Of a stretch of 58,120 nt of DNA, positions 39,943-48,200 are shown in pieces. Both the position numbers and the translations under genes were made by a program. This stretch comes from Holophagales bacterium (lineage in GTDB: Bacteria; Acidobacteriota; Thermoanaerobaculia; Multivoradales; Multivoraceae). The stretch spans positions 2,808-60,927 of the forward strand of contig VXSP01000039.1 of assembly GCA_009837885.1 (NCBI GenBank). The letters run 5' to 3'. Below the pieces are notes generated by a model, which was given only the letters and a program-made list of their open reading frames with translations, was not told the origin of the DNA and searched no databases. Each line of letters opens with the position of its first letter. Positions within the stretch are counted from its first letter, which is position 1.

Positions 39943-41158
39943 GCCCGCCTTGCCCGAGCGCGCCGACGTCGTCTGCATCGGGGCCGGCATCATCGGTCTC
40001 GCCACGGCCCGGAGCCTCGCCCGCCGCTTCGGTCAGATCGACATCCACGTGGTCGAGGCGGAGCCCCGACCCGCCGTTCACCAGACGGGCCACAACAGCG
40101 GCGTCATCCACTCCGGCCTCTACTACAAGCCCGGCTCGCTCAAGGCGCGCAACTGTGTCGGCGGCCGAAAACGGCTGATCGACTACTGCGACCGGCACGC
40201 GATTCCCTACGAGATCTGCGGCAAGCTCGTCATCGCGACCGACCCGGAGGAGGTCCCCCGACTCGACGAACTGGAGCGACGCGGCCGGGCGAACGGCCTC
40301 GCCGGCCTGGAGCGCCTGCCGTCCGAGCGGATCCCCGAGTTCGAGCCGCACGCGACCGGCGTCGACGCGCTCTGGGTTCCCGAGACCGGCATCGTCGATT
40401 TCAAGGCCGTGGCCCGCGCCTACGCCGAAGAACTCGAGGCGGCCGGTGTCTCCCTGCACCTGCGCACCCGCGTCACCGGTCTGACGCCGCGGCCTGACGG
40501 AGTCGTCGTGGAGACCACCGCCGGCGAGTTCGAAACCGGCCACGCGATCAACTGCGCCGGCCTTCAGTCGGACCGCGTGGCGCGCATGGCGGGCCTCGAC
40601 CCGGCCGTGCGGATCGTTCCCTTCCGCGGCGAGTACTTCGACATCGCTCCGGAGCGCCGTCACCTGCTGCGCGGACTGATCTACCCCGTCCCCGATCCCC
40701 GTTTCCCCTTTCTCGGAGTCCACCTGACGCGGCGCGTCGACGGCTCGGTCGAGGCCGGTCCGAACGCGGTCCTGGCGCTCAAGCGCGAGGGCTACGACCG
40801 CCGCAGCTTCGACGCCCGCGACACCTGGAGCAGCCTGAGCTACACCGGCTTCTGGAAGATGGCCCTCCGCTTCTGGAAGGTCGGCATCAGCGAGATGGCG
40901 CGTTCGGGCAGCCGCGCCCGTTTCGCCCGCGACCTGCGCCGCTTCGTCCCCGACCTCAGGGATTCCGACCTGATGCCCGGCGGCTCGGGCGTCCGTGCCC
41001 AGGCCCTGGACCGCAAGGGCAATCTGGTCGACGACTTCGCGATCGAGACGAGTCCGCGGATGCTCCACGTGCTGAACGCCCCGTCACCCGGCGCGACGGC
41101 GTCGCTGGCCATCGGCGACACGCTGGCCGACCGGGCGGCCGAGATGTTCGGGTTGTGA
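39899..41158 (+). CDS. lhgO: L-2-hydroxyglutarate oxidase/dehydrogenase (LhgO-like)
   Basis: A 419-residue FAD-dependent oxidoreductase of the DAO fold. The N-terminus has DVVCIGAGIIGLATA, then the family-typical HQTGHNSGVIHSGLYYKPGSLKA. ETGIVDFKAV and the C-terminal LMPGGSGVRAQ follow. It oxidises L-2-hydroxyglutarate to 2-oxoglutarate and passes electrons to the quinone pool. GTG 39899 overlaps the pheA end by 44 bp; TTG 39950 just after the pheA stop is an alternative that keeps the whole FAD domain. Its stop overlaps the next start (GTGA). Confidence 0.92.
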   Translation: MKTPARNAPQRTAPEPALPERADVVCIGAGIIGLATARSLARRFGQIDIHVVEAEPRPAVHQTGHNSGVIHSGLYYKPGSLKARNCVGGRKRLIDYCDRHAIPYEICGKLVIATDPEEVPRLDELERRGRANGLAGLERLPSERIPEFEPHATGVDALWVPETGIVDFKAVARAYAEELEAAGVSLHLRTRVTGLTPRPDGVVVETTAGEFETGHAINCAGLQSDRVARMAGLDPAVRIVPFRGEYFDIAPERRHLLRGLIYPVPDPRFPFLGVHLTRRVDGSVEAGPNAVLALKREGYDRRSFDARDTWSSLSYTGFWKMALRFWKVGISEMARSGSRARFARDLRRFVPDLRDSDLMPGGSGVRAQALDRKGNLVDDFAIETSPRMLHVLNAPSPGATASLAIGDTLADRAAEMFGL

Positions 41159-41832
41159 CCCGGATCAGCGAGACCAGCATCGCCGTCCGCAACGACCGGC
41201 GTGTCAGCGCCCTGCTGCTCGAACCCGAAGAGCCCCGCTGCCTGCTCGTCTTCGCCCACGGGGCCGGCGCCGGAATGGGTCACGCAACGATCGAGACCTT
41301 CGCCTGCGGTGTGGCCACGCTAGGGATCGCCACGCTCCGCTTTCAGTTTCCTTACACGGAAACAGGCCGGCGCCGTCCAGACCGGCCGCTTGTCCTGCAG
41401 CGATCCGTTCGGGCAGCGGTGGCGCATGCCAAGGCCATGCGGCCCGAACTGCCGCTCATTGCCGGCGGCCGCTCGATGGGAGGCCGCATGGCCTCCGGCG
41501 CCGACGCGAGCGACAGCCTCGACGTCGCCGGCTTCGTCTTTCACGCCTTCCCGCTGCATCCGCCGGGAAAGCCCGGAACATCGCGCGCCGATCACCTGAG
41601 CCAGGTCGACAAGCCGCTGCTCTTCCTGAACGGCACCCGCGACCGGCTCGCCGACCCGGAACTCCTGGCCGGCGTCCGCGACCGGCTCCGCTCCCGAGCG
41701 ACCCTCCACCTGGTCGAAGGCGGCGACCACAGCCTACAGGTGCTGAAGAGATCAGGCCGCCGGCAGGAGGACGTGGACTACGAGGTCGCGGAGGCGGTCA
41801 GCGAGTGGTGCCGGGAGGTGCTCGGGCTCTGA
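41155..41832 (+). CDS. Alpha/beta-hydrolase, KANL3/Tex30-like
   Basis: 225 residues with an HGAGAGMGH oxyanion segment, a nucleophile elbow GGRSMGGRMAS and a C-terminal His in VEGGDHSLQV, separated by NGTRDRLADP. This arrangement is that of the small dienelactone-hydrolase-like/Tex30 family. The physiological substrate is unknown. It begins with GTG in a GTGA overlap with the preceding gene. Confidence 0.85.
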   Translation: MTRISETSIAVRNDRRVSALLLEPEEPRCLLVFAHGAGAGMGHATIETFACGVATLGIATLRFQFPYTETGRRRPDRPLVLQRSVRAAVAHAKAMRPELPLIAGGRSMGGRMASGADASDSLDVAGFVFHAFPLHPPGKPGTSRADHLSQVDKPLLFLNGTRDRLADPELLAGVRDRLRSRATLHLVEGGDHSLQVLKRSGRRQEDVDYEVAEAVSEWCREVLGL

Positions 41833-41840
41833 CCGCCCCT

Positions 41841-41846
41841 TATAAT
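41841..41846 (+). promoter_or_regulatory. Consensus -10 box TATAAT before the prolyl oligopeptidase gene
   Basis: A perfect TATAAT ends 11 bp before the ATG at 41858. A transcript would have a leader of only a few bases. No -35 match is evident at the expected distance. Confidence 0.4.
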
Positions 41847-41857
41847 CCGGCCCCATC

Positions 41858-44050
41858 ATGAAACCTACTCTTCGCCGGTTTCTGCCGGCCCTTCTCCTAC
41901 CCCTCTTGGCCTGTTCCCCCGACACCTTCGACCCCGGGCCGGTCGAGTATCCGCAGACCCGGACGGTCGACCAGGTCGACGACTACTTCGGCGTCCAGGT
42001 CGCGGATCCGTACCGCTGGCTGGAAGACCTCGACGGCGAGGAAACGGCGGCCTGGGTGGCCTCGCAGAACGAAGTCGCGGAGCCATTCCTGGCCGCGCTG
42101 CCCGGCCGCGAAGCGATCGAAGAGCGGCTCCGCGCGATCTGGAACTACGAGCGCTGGAGCACCCCCGGCAAGCGCGGCGAGCGCTACTTCTACAACCACA
42201 ACGACGGACTCCAGGACCAGAGCGTCGTCTACGTAGCCGATTCCATGGACCACGAGGGTGACGAGCCGCCGGGACATGTGCTGCTCGACCCGAACACCTG
42301 GAGCGAGGACGCGACGGTGGCGCTGGCCGGGATGACGCCGAGCCGGGACGGCCGCTACGTCGCGTACGCGCAGTCGGACGGCGGCTCGGACTGGCGAAAG
42401 TGGAAGGTCCGTGACGTCGAGACCGGCGAGGACACGGGCGACCTGATCGACTACACCAAGTTCACGTCGATCTCCTGGATGCCGGACAACTCGGGCTTCT
42501 TCTACAGCCGCTATCCCCCGCGCGAGGACGACCCGACCAGGGGCGACGGCTCGAAGGCGGTTTCCGTCTACTTCCATGCCCTGGGCACGGATCAGAGCGA
42601 GGACCGGCTCGTGTTCAGCCAGCCCGAGCACCCCCGCCGCAACCCGTACGCCTCGGTCTCCGAGGACGGCGAGTACCTGCTGGTCAACCTCCAGGAGGGG
42701 TACCTGGAAAACGCGGTCCACTACCGCAAGATCAATGAGCCGGATCAGGCGATCCGCCCGCTACTCGACCAGTGGGACGCTCTCTACGGCTACATCGTCA
42801 ACGTGGGCCCGGTGTTCCTGTTCGAGACGAACAAGGACGCGCCGCGCAACCGAATCGTCGCGGTAGACGTGAGCGACGGATCGCCCGAAGGGAACCCCGC
42901 ACTGCACGAAGTGGTCCCCGAAGCCGGGGACACCCTCTCCTACGCCTCGGCGGTCGGCGGCAAGCTGGTTCTGAACTACCTGCACGACGCGCGCACCGTC
43001 GTCCGTCTGGCCGAGCCGAACGGCGCCGAGCCCGCGACGCCGGCCGGCGAGGTCGAGCTGCCCGGCATCGGCACCGCCGGCGGCTTCGGCGGCCGCTGGG
43101 AGGACACGGAGACCTTCTACTCCTACTCCAGCTTCGGCACGCCTTCCCAGATCCACCGCTACGACGTGGCCAGCGGCGAAAGCACGTTGATCCGCCGCCC
43201 CGCGATCGACGCCGACCTCGACGGCTACGAGACGGAGCAGGTCTTCTACGAGAGCCGCGACGGGACCCGCATCCCGATGTTCATCACCCACCGCGCTGGG
43301 CTCGAGAAGAACGGCGACAACCCGACGCTCCTCTACGGCTACGGCGGCTTCAACATCTCGCTGACGCCCGGCTTCTCCTCGTCCCGTCTGGCCTGGCTCG
43401 AGATGGGCGGCGTGCTGGCGATTCCGAACCTGCGCGGCGGCGGCGAGTACGGCCGCGAGTGGCACCTCGCCGGCACCAAGGAGAAGAAGCAGAACGTCTT
43501 CGACGACTTCATCGCGGCGGCCGAGTGGCTGGTCGCCGAGGGCTACACGAGCGCCGGCCGCATCGCGATCCAGGGCGGCAGCAATGGCGGTCTCCTGGTC
43601 GGTGCGACGCTCAACCAGCGGCCCGACCTGTTCGCGGCGGCGCTGCCGGCGGTCGGCGTGCTCGACATGCTCCGCTACCACCTGCCGAGCGCGAACGCCC
43701 GCAACTGGTCGACGGACTACGGCCTCTCCGAGAACGAGGACGAGTTCCGGGCCCAGTACGCGTACTCGCCGCTCCACAACGTGCAGGAAGGCGCCTGCTA
43801 CCCGCCGACCCTGATCACCACCGCCGACCACGACGACCGGGTGGTGCCCTGGCACAGCTTCAAGTACGCGGCCGAGATGCAGCAGGCGCAGGGCTGCGAC
43901 AACCCGGTCCTCATCCGGGTCGAGACCCGGGCCGGCCACGGCGCCGGCAAGCCGACCTGGATGCAGATCGAGGACGTCGCCGACCAGTGGGCCTTCGCCG
44001 CCTGGGCGCTGGGCCTCGAACCGGGCTTCCAGCCGCGCTCCGGCACGTGA
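41858..44050 (+). CDS. Prolyl oligopeptidase (S9A), lipoprotein
   Basis: 730 residues. The signal sequence ends in a lipobox, LLAC, suggesting a lipid-anchored periplasmic or surface enzyme. The N-terminus has DPYRWLEDLDG, typical of POP. A seven-bladed propeller follows, then the catalytic domain with the nucleophile S575 in GGSNGG, the Asp region in ADHDDRV and H694 in RAGHGAGKP. It cleaves short Pro-containing peptides. The stop overlaps the thioesterase start (GTGA). Confidence 0.93.
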   Translation: MKPTLRRFLPALLLPLLACSPDTFDPGPVEYPQTRTVDQVDDYFGVQVADPYRWLEDLDGEETAAWVASQNEVAEPFLAALPGREAIEERLRAIWNYERWSTPGKRGERYFYNHNDGLQDQSVVYVADSMDHEGDEPPGHVLLDPNTWSEDATVALAGMTPSRDGRYVAYAQSDGGSDWRKWKVRDVETGEDTGDLIDYTKFTSISWMPDNSGFFYSRYPPREDDPTRGDGSKAVSVYFHALGTDQSEDRLVFSQPEHPRRNPYASVSEDGEYLLVNLQEGYLENAVHYRKINEPDQAIRPLLDQWDALYGYIVNVGPVFLFETNKDAPRNRIVAVDVSDGSPEGNPALHEVVPEAGDTLSYASAVGGKLVLNYLHDARTVVRLAEPNGAEPATPAGEVELPGIGTAGGFGGRWEDTETFYSYSSFGTPSQIHRYDVASGESTLIRRPAIDADLDGYETEQVFYESRDGTRIPMFITHRAGLEKNGDNPTLLYGYGGFNISLTPGFSSSRLAWLEMGGVLAIPNLRGGGEYGREWHLAGTKEKKQNVFDDFIAAAEWLVAEGYTSAGRIAIQGGSNGGLLVGATLNQRPDLFAAALPAVGVLDMLRYHLPSANARNWSTDYGLSENEDEFRAQYAYSPLHNVQEGACYPPTLITTADHDDRVVPWHSFKYAAEMQQAQGCDNPVLIRVETRAGHGAGKPTWMQIEDVADQWAFAAWALGLEPGFQPRSGT

Positions 44051-44463
44051 CCACGGCCTACCGGCACACCATACGCGTCCGCTACGGCGAGGTCGACAAG
44101 CAGGGCGTCGTCTTCAACGCCCACTACATGGCGTACATGGACGATGCGCTCGAGAACTGGCTGCTCGGTATCCGGGAGGTGCGGGCGAAGCTGGGCTGGG
44201 AGATGATGCTCCGCCGCACGACGATCGACTTCCTGGGCTCGGTCACCGACGGCGACCTGCTCGACATCGACCTCGCCATCCGCCACTGGGGCCGCACCTC
44301 CTGGACCCTCGGCTACCGCGGCAGCCACGAAGGACGGCTCATCTTCACCGCCGAAGTCCTCTACGTCAGCGTCCACGCCCCGGAATACACCAAGATGGAG
44401 ACGCCCGCCGAGATCCGCGCCTACATGGGGCCGGAGACCGCCTTGGACGAGGCGCGCGCCTGA
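44047..44463 (+). CDS. Hotdog-fold acyl-CoA thioesterase (YbgC/4-HBT-like)
   Basis: 138 residues with the 4-hydroxybenzoyl-CoA thioesterase signature: VRYGEVDKQGVVFNAHYMAYMDDA, in which the Asp of GEVD and the following segment hold the active site. The substrate is an acyl-CoA of unknown type. DHNA-CoA thioesterase in some bacteria belongs to this fold, and no such gene is in the men operon here, so that role is possible but unproven. GTG start, overlapping the upstream stop. Confidence 0.85.
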   Translation: MTTAYRHTIRVRYGEVDKQGVVFNAHYMAYMDDALENWLLGIREVRAKLGWEMMLRRTTIDFLGSVTDGDLLDIDLAIRHWGRTSWTLGYRGSHEGRLIFTAEVLYVSVHAPEYTKMETPAEIRAYMGPETALDEARA

Positions 44464-45089
44464 GGCCGGACGCCGGCCTCACGCCGCTCCCCCGCTCCTT
44501 CTACACGCCCACGGCGCTCGACGTGGCGCCCCGGCTCCTGAACAAGGTTCTCGTCCGCGGCAGCCGCGCGGCCCGGATCGTCGAAGTCGAGGCCTACGAG
44601 GGCGCGAACGACCCCTCCAGCCACGGCTACCGGGGTCCCACCGACCGCACCCGGACGATGTTCGGGCCGCCCGGTCATCTCTACGTCTACTTCACCTACG
44701 GCATGCACTACTGCGCCAACGTCGTCTGCAGCGAGGACGGCGTCTGCTCGGCCGTCCTGCTGCGCGCTGCCGCACCGCTGGCCGGCGCCGGCATCATGCG
44801 CCGCGCCCGCAACACGGCCAGCCGCCGGCGCTCCACCAAGCCCTTCCGCCTGGTCGACCTCTGCTCCGGTCCCGCCCGCCTCTGCCAGGCCTTCGGCGTC
44901 GACCGCCGCGACGACGGCGCCGACCTGGCCAACGCCTCCACTGGTCCCGGACACCGCCCGCCGATCTTCATCGCCGACGACGGCACGCCGCCTCCCAGGA
45001 ACACGGGCCGCAGCGGCCGTATTGGCGTCACGCGAGCCCCGAACCGGCTCTGGCGCTTCTACGTCGACGAGGAGCCCAACGTGTCCTGA
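44460..45089 (+). CDS. 3-Methyladenine DNA glycosylase (AAG/MPG family)
   Basis: 209 residues if started at CTG 44460. The conserved family N-terminus LPRSFYTPTALDVAPRLLNKVLV is only encoded if translation begins there. The first GTG (44523) falls inside it. CTG 44460 overlaps the thioesterase stop as CTGA. Catalytic features: ARIVEVEAYEG with the active-site Glu, then DPSSHGYRGPTDRTRTMFGPPGHLYVY and TYGMHYCANVV, all typical of AAG. It excises alkylated bases. It is the last gene of the plus-strand series. Confidence 0.9.
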   Translation: MRPDAGLTPLPRSFYTPTALDVAPRLLNKVLVRGSRAARIVEVEAYEGANDPSSHGYRGPTDRTRTMFGPPGHLYVYFTYGMHYCANVVCSEDGVCSAVLLRAAAPLAGAGIMRRARNTASRRRSTKPFRLVDLCSGPARLCQAFGVDRRDDGADLANASTGPGHRPPIFIADDGTPPPRNTGRSGRIGVTRAPNRLWRFYVDEEPNVS

Positions 45090-45158
45090 TCGGAGATAGC
45101 CGTTCGCGGCCAATCGCCTGGTACTGAGCTTGGCGGTCGGCTCATCTTCGCCCTCCTA

Positions 45159-45178
45159 CACCTCCAAAACGGGAGGTG
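45159..45178 (+). repeat. Hairpin element, copy A, upstream of the 1322-residue protease gene
   Basis: Left arm CACCTCC, loop AAAACG, right arm GGAGGTG, seven perfect pairs. Downstream come GCCCTC and CCTGTTGTA, shared with copy B at identical spacing, then the ATG 13 bp later. Upstream it shares CTTCG and CCTCC with copy C at 49211-49230, giving 31 of 39 identical bases across the alignment. It lies in the 125-bp gap after the glycosylase gene. Confidence 0.6.
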
Positions 45179-45214
45179 CGCGAGCCCTCTGGCCTGTTGT
45201 ATTGAAGCGGCAGG

Positions 45215-48200
45215 ATGGCCAGACCGCTTCATCTTGCTGCCTCTGCCGCCGTTGCCCTGTGCGCCTGGGCGTCGGCGGCATCGGCGCAACCCGGCATCGA
45301 GGAAGGACCGGCGCCGTCGATCCCGGGCCTTGTGCCGTTGAGCGAGGTGGCGGTTCTCGAGGTTCCGCGGATGGCGTCCGTGGAGAGCCGGTCGATGATT
45401 GGTCCGGACGTCCCGGACGGTCCGTTCGTGTTCGCGGACCCGTTCGCGGTGGCGGTCGGTCCGTCGACTCACGGCCGTTGGGAGATCACGACGGACGGAC
45501 AGACGGCCGTGTGGCGTCTGCGCGTCGTCTCGGAGGGGGCTGTGTCGCTGAACTTCGGCTTCGCGCGGTACCGGATGCCGCCGGGCGGGCGGCTGCGGAT
45601 CCACACGCCGGACGGCAGTGAGGTCGTCGGCCCGTACACGGAGGCGGACAACGAGGAGCACGGCGAGCTGTGGACGCCGGTGCTGCCGGGCGGCGAGGCG
45701 GTGATCGAGGTGGCCGTGCCGGTGGGCCGCCTCGGCGAGGTTGAACTCGAGATCGGGTCGGTCAACCGGGGCTTCCGCGACCTCGTGGATGTTCTGGTCC
45801 CGTTCGGAGGTCGCGCCGCCTGCAACATCGACGTCGCGTGCAGCCAGGGGGACCCGTACCGGGACCAGATTCGGAGCGTGGGCCTCATGCAGTTCGGCGG
45901 AACCGGCGGCTGTTCCGGCGTCCTGCTGAACAACACGGCGGAGGACGGCAAGCCCTACTTCCTGACGGCTCTGCACTGCGGCTTCAATCTCGACGCCGAG
46001 GCAAACGCGCGAAGCGTCGTCGTCTACTGGAACTACCAGAAGCCTGCTTGCGGCAGCGGCAGCGGATCGCGGTCGCAGACCCAGAGCGGCGCGCACTACC
46101 GGGCGGGGCACGGCGCTTCCGACATCGCGTTGATCGAGCTGGACGATGCCCTGGACCCGGCCCACGATCTCTTTCTGGCGGGCTGGGACGGCAGCGGTTC
46201 GGTGGTCGGCTTTCCGACCGCCGTGCACCACCCCCGGCAGGACCTCAAGTCGATCACCCCGTTCAGCACGCCGGCGTTCCCGGGCAGCGACGCCTTCTTC
46301 GGCACCCGATGGACGCAGGGCGGGGGCACGATCGAAGGCGGCGCCTCGGGCTCGCCGATGTTCGACGACATCGGCCGGGTCGCAGGCGTGTCGTCGAGCA
46401 TCGGATTCGGATCCGGTTGTCATGGCGGCTGGTACTACGCGGGCCGATTCGGCAGCGCCTGGGAGAGCCTCGGATCGTGGCTGGATCCGGGTTCGACGGG
46501 TGCGACGTCGCTCGACGGGATCGAGGCGGACACGGGGCCTCTCAGCCTCCGCGCGCTCGACGACAAGGCGGTAAAGGCGCCGGGTGACGGCGAGCCGGCG
46601 GAGGCCCTGGAGGTCGACGTGGCGCCGTTCTTCTGGCGCCGCGGCGGCTCCCTCGCGTACGCGGCGAGCTCGTCGAACGAGTCGGCGGCGACGGTGTCGG
46701 TGTCGGATTCGGTGGTCACCCTGACGCCGGTGGCGGCGGGCAACTCGACGATCACGGTGACGGCGTCCGACTCCGGGGATTCGAGCCGCTCGGTCACGGG
46801 GACGTTCCTGGTCACGGTGGGGAGCAACCGTTCGCCGGAGCCCTCGGGGACGTTGGCGGATCGCTCGCTGAACGAGGGCGGCACGACGCAGGTGGCGCTG
46901 TCGAGCGCGTTCACGGACGGCGACGGCGACACGCTGACGTACGCGGCGTCGTCGACGGACACATCGGTTGCAACGGTGGCGCTCTCTGGCTCGTCGGTGA
47001 CGGTGACGGCGGTGAAGGGGCCGGGCACGGCGACGATCGACGTGACGGCGACGGACGCCGGCGGTTCGGGCACGAGGGCTCGACACCGTTTCGAGGTGAC
47101 GGTGCTGAACCAGCCGCCGCAGGCGGTGGGTTCGCTCGCCGCCCTCGCGCTCCGGGTCGGGGAAGGCAACGGGGTCGTGGATCTGGCGACGGCGTTCACG
47201 GAGCCGGAAGGCGAGCCGTTGACGTACCGCGCCTGGTCCTCGGCGTCGTCGGTGGCCCGTGCCACGCTCTCGGGTTCGAAGCTGACGTTGCATCCGGAGA
47301 GCCGCGGCGACGCGACGTTCACGGTGTGGGCGAGGGAGAGGGGCGGCTCGTACGCATCGGCGACGCAGACGATCGGTGTGCGGGTAAAGGCCGGGCGAGG
47401 CGTGATCCTCTCGACCGGCGCGCTTGACGTGGTGGAAGGGTCGACGGCGACCTACACGGTGGAGCTCAAGTCCGAGCCCGAGGGCGAGGTGACGATCACG
47501 CCGTCGGTCTCGTCGGGGGCGGCAAAGGTGACGGTATCTCCCTCGTCGCTGACGTTCGACGCGACGGACTGGGAGACGGCGAAGACGGTGACCGTTGCTG
47601 GTGTGGAGGACACGGACTCGGAGAGAGAGTCGGCGACGATCGATCACGCCGTGAGCGGCGCCGACTACGGTTCGATCACTGCTTCCTCGGTGAGCGTCAG
47701 GGTGCTCGACGACGAGGGACCGCCGGAGATGTCGCTCAGCGTGACGTCGACCGTGGAGAACGCTGGTCCGATGACGTTCCACGTGACTCTGTCGCATGCG
47801 GCCGGTGTCGACGTGCTGGCGAACTACACGACGATCAACGACAGCGCCAAGGCGGGCGCGGACTACACGGCGACCAGCGGGACGTTGACGATTCCGACAG
47901 GAACGACCACGGCGCAGGTCGTGGTCGAGATCACGGACGACGACGAGTGGGGCGAAGGCAACGAAGACCTCTGGCTGTCCCTTTCGAAACTCCGCAACGC
48001 GACCCCGCGGGGAGGCGGCGTGAGCGTTGCGGTTCCCGGGACGATCGTGGACGACGACGGGCCGCTCGTCCGGGCATCCTGGGCTGCCGCGAACACTTAC
48101 CTCGCCCTGCCGGAGGAAGACGGGGCGGCTTCAGCGGTGACGGTTCAGCTCGATCGGGACCCCGAGCGGCAGGTAACGATCCGGCTGGAGGCTACCCCGG

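Noticed and set aside
45059..47797. 912-codon minus-strand open frame
   Set aside because: Mirror frame of the large protease. Arg/His-rich with no recognisable domain, while the sense strand has a full protease signature.
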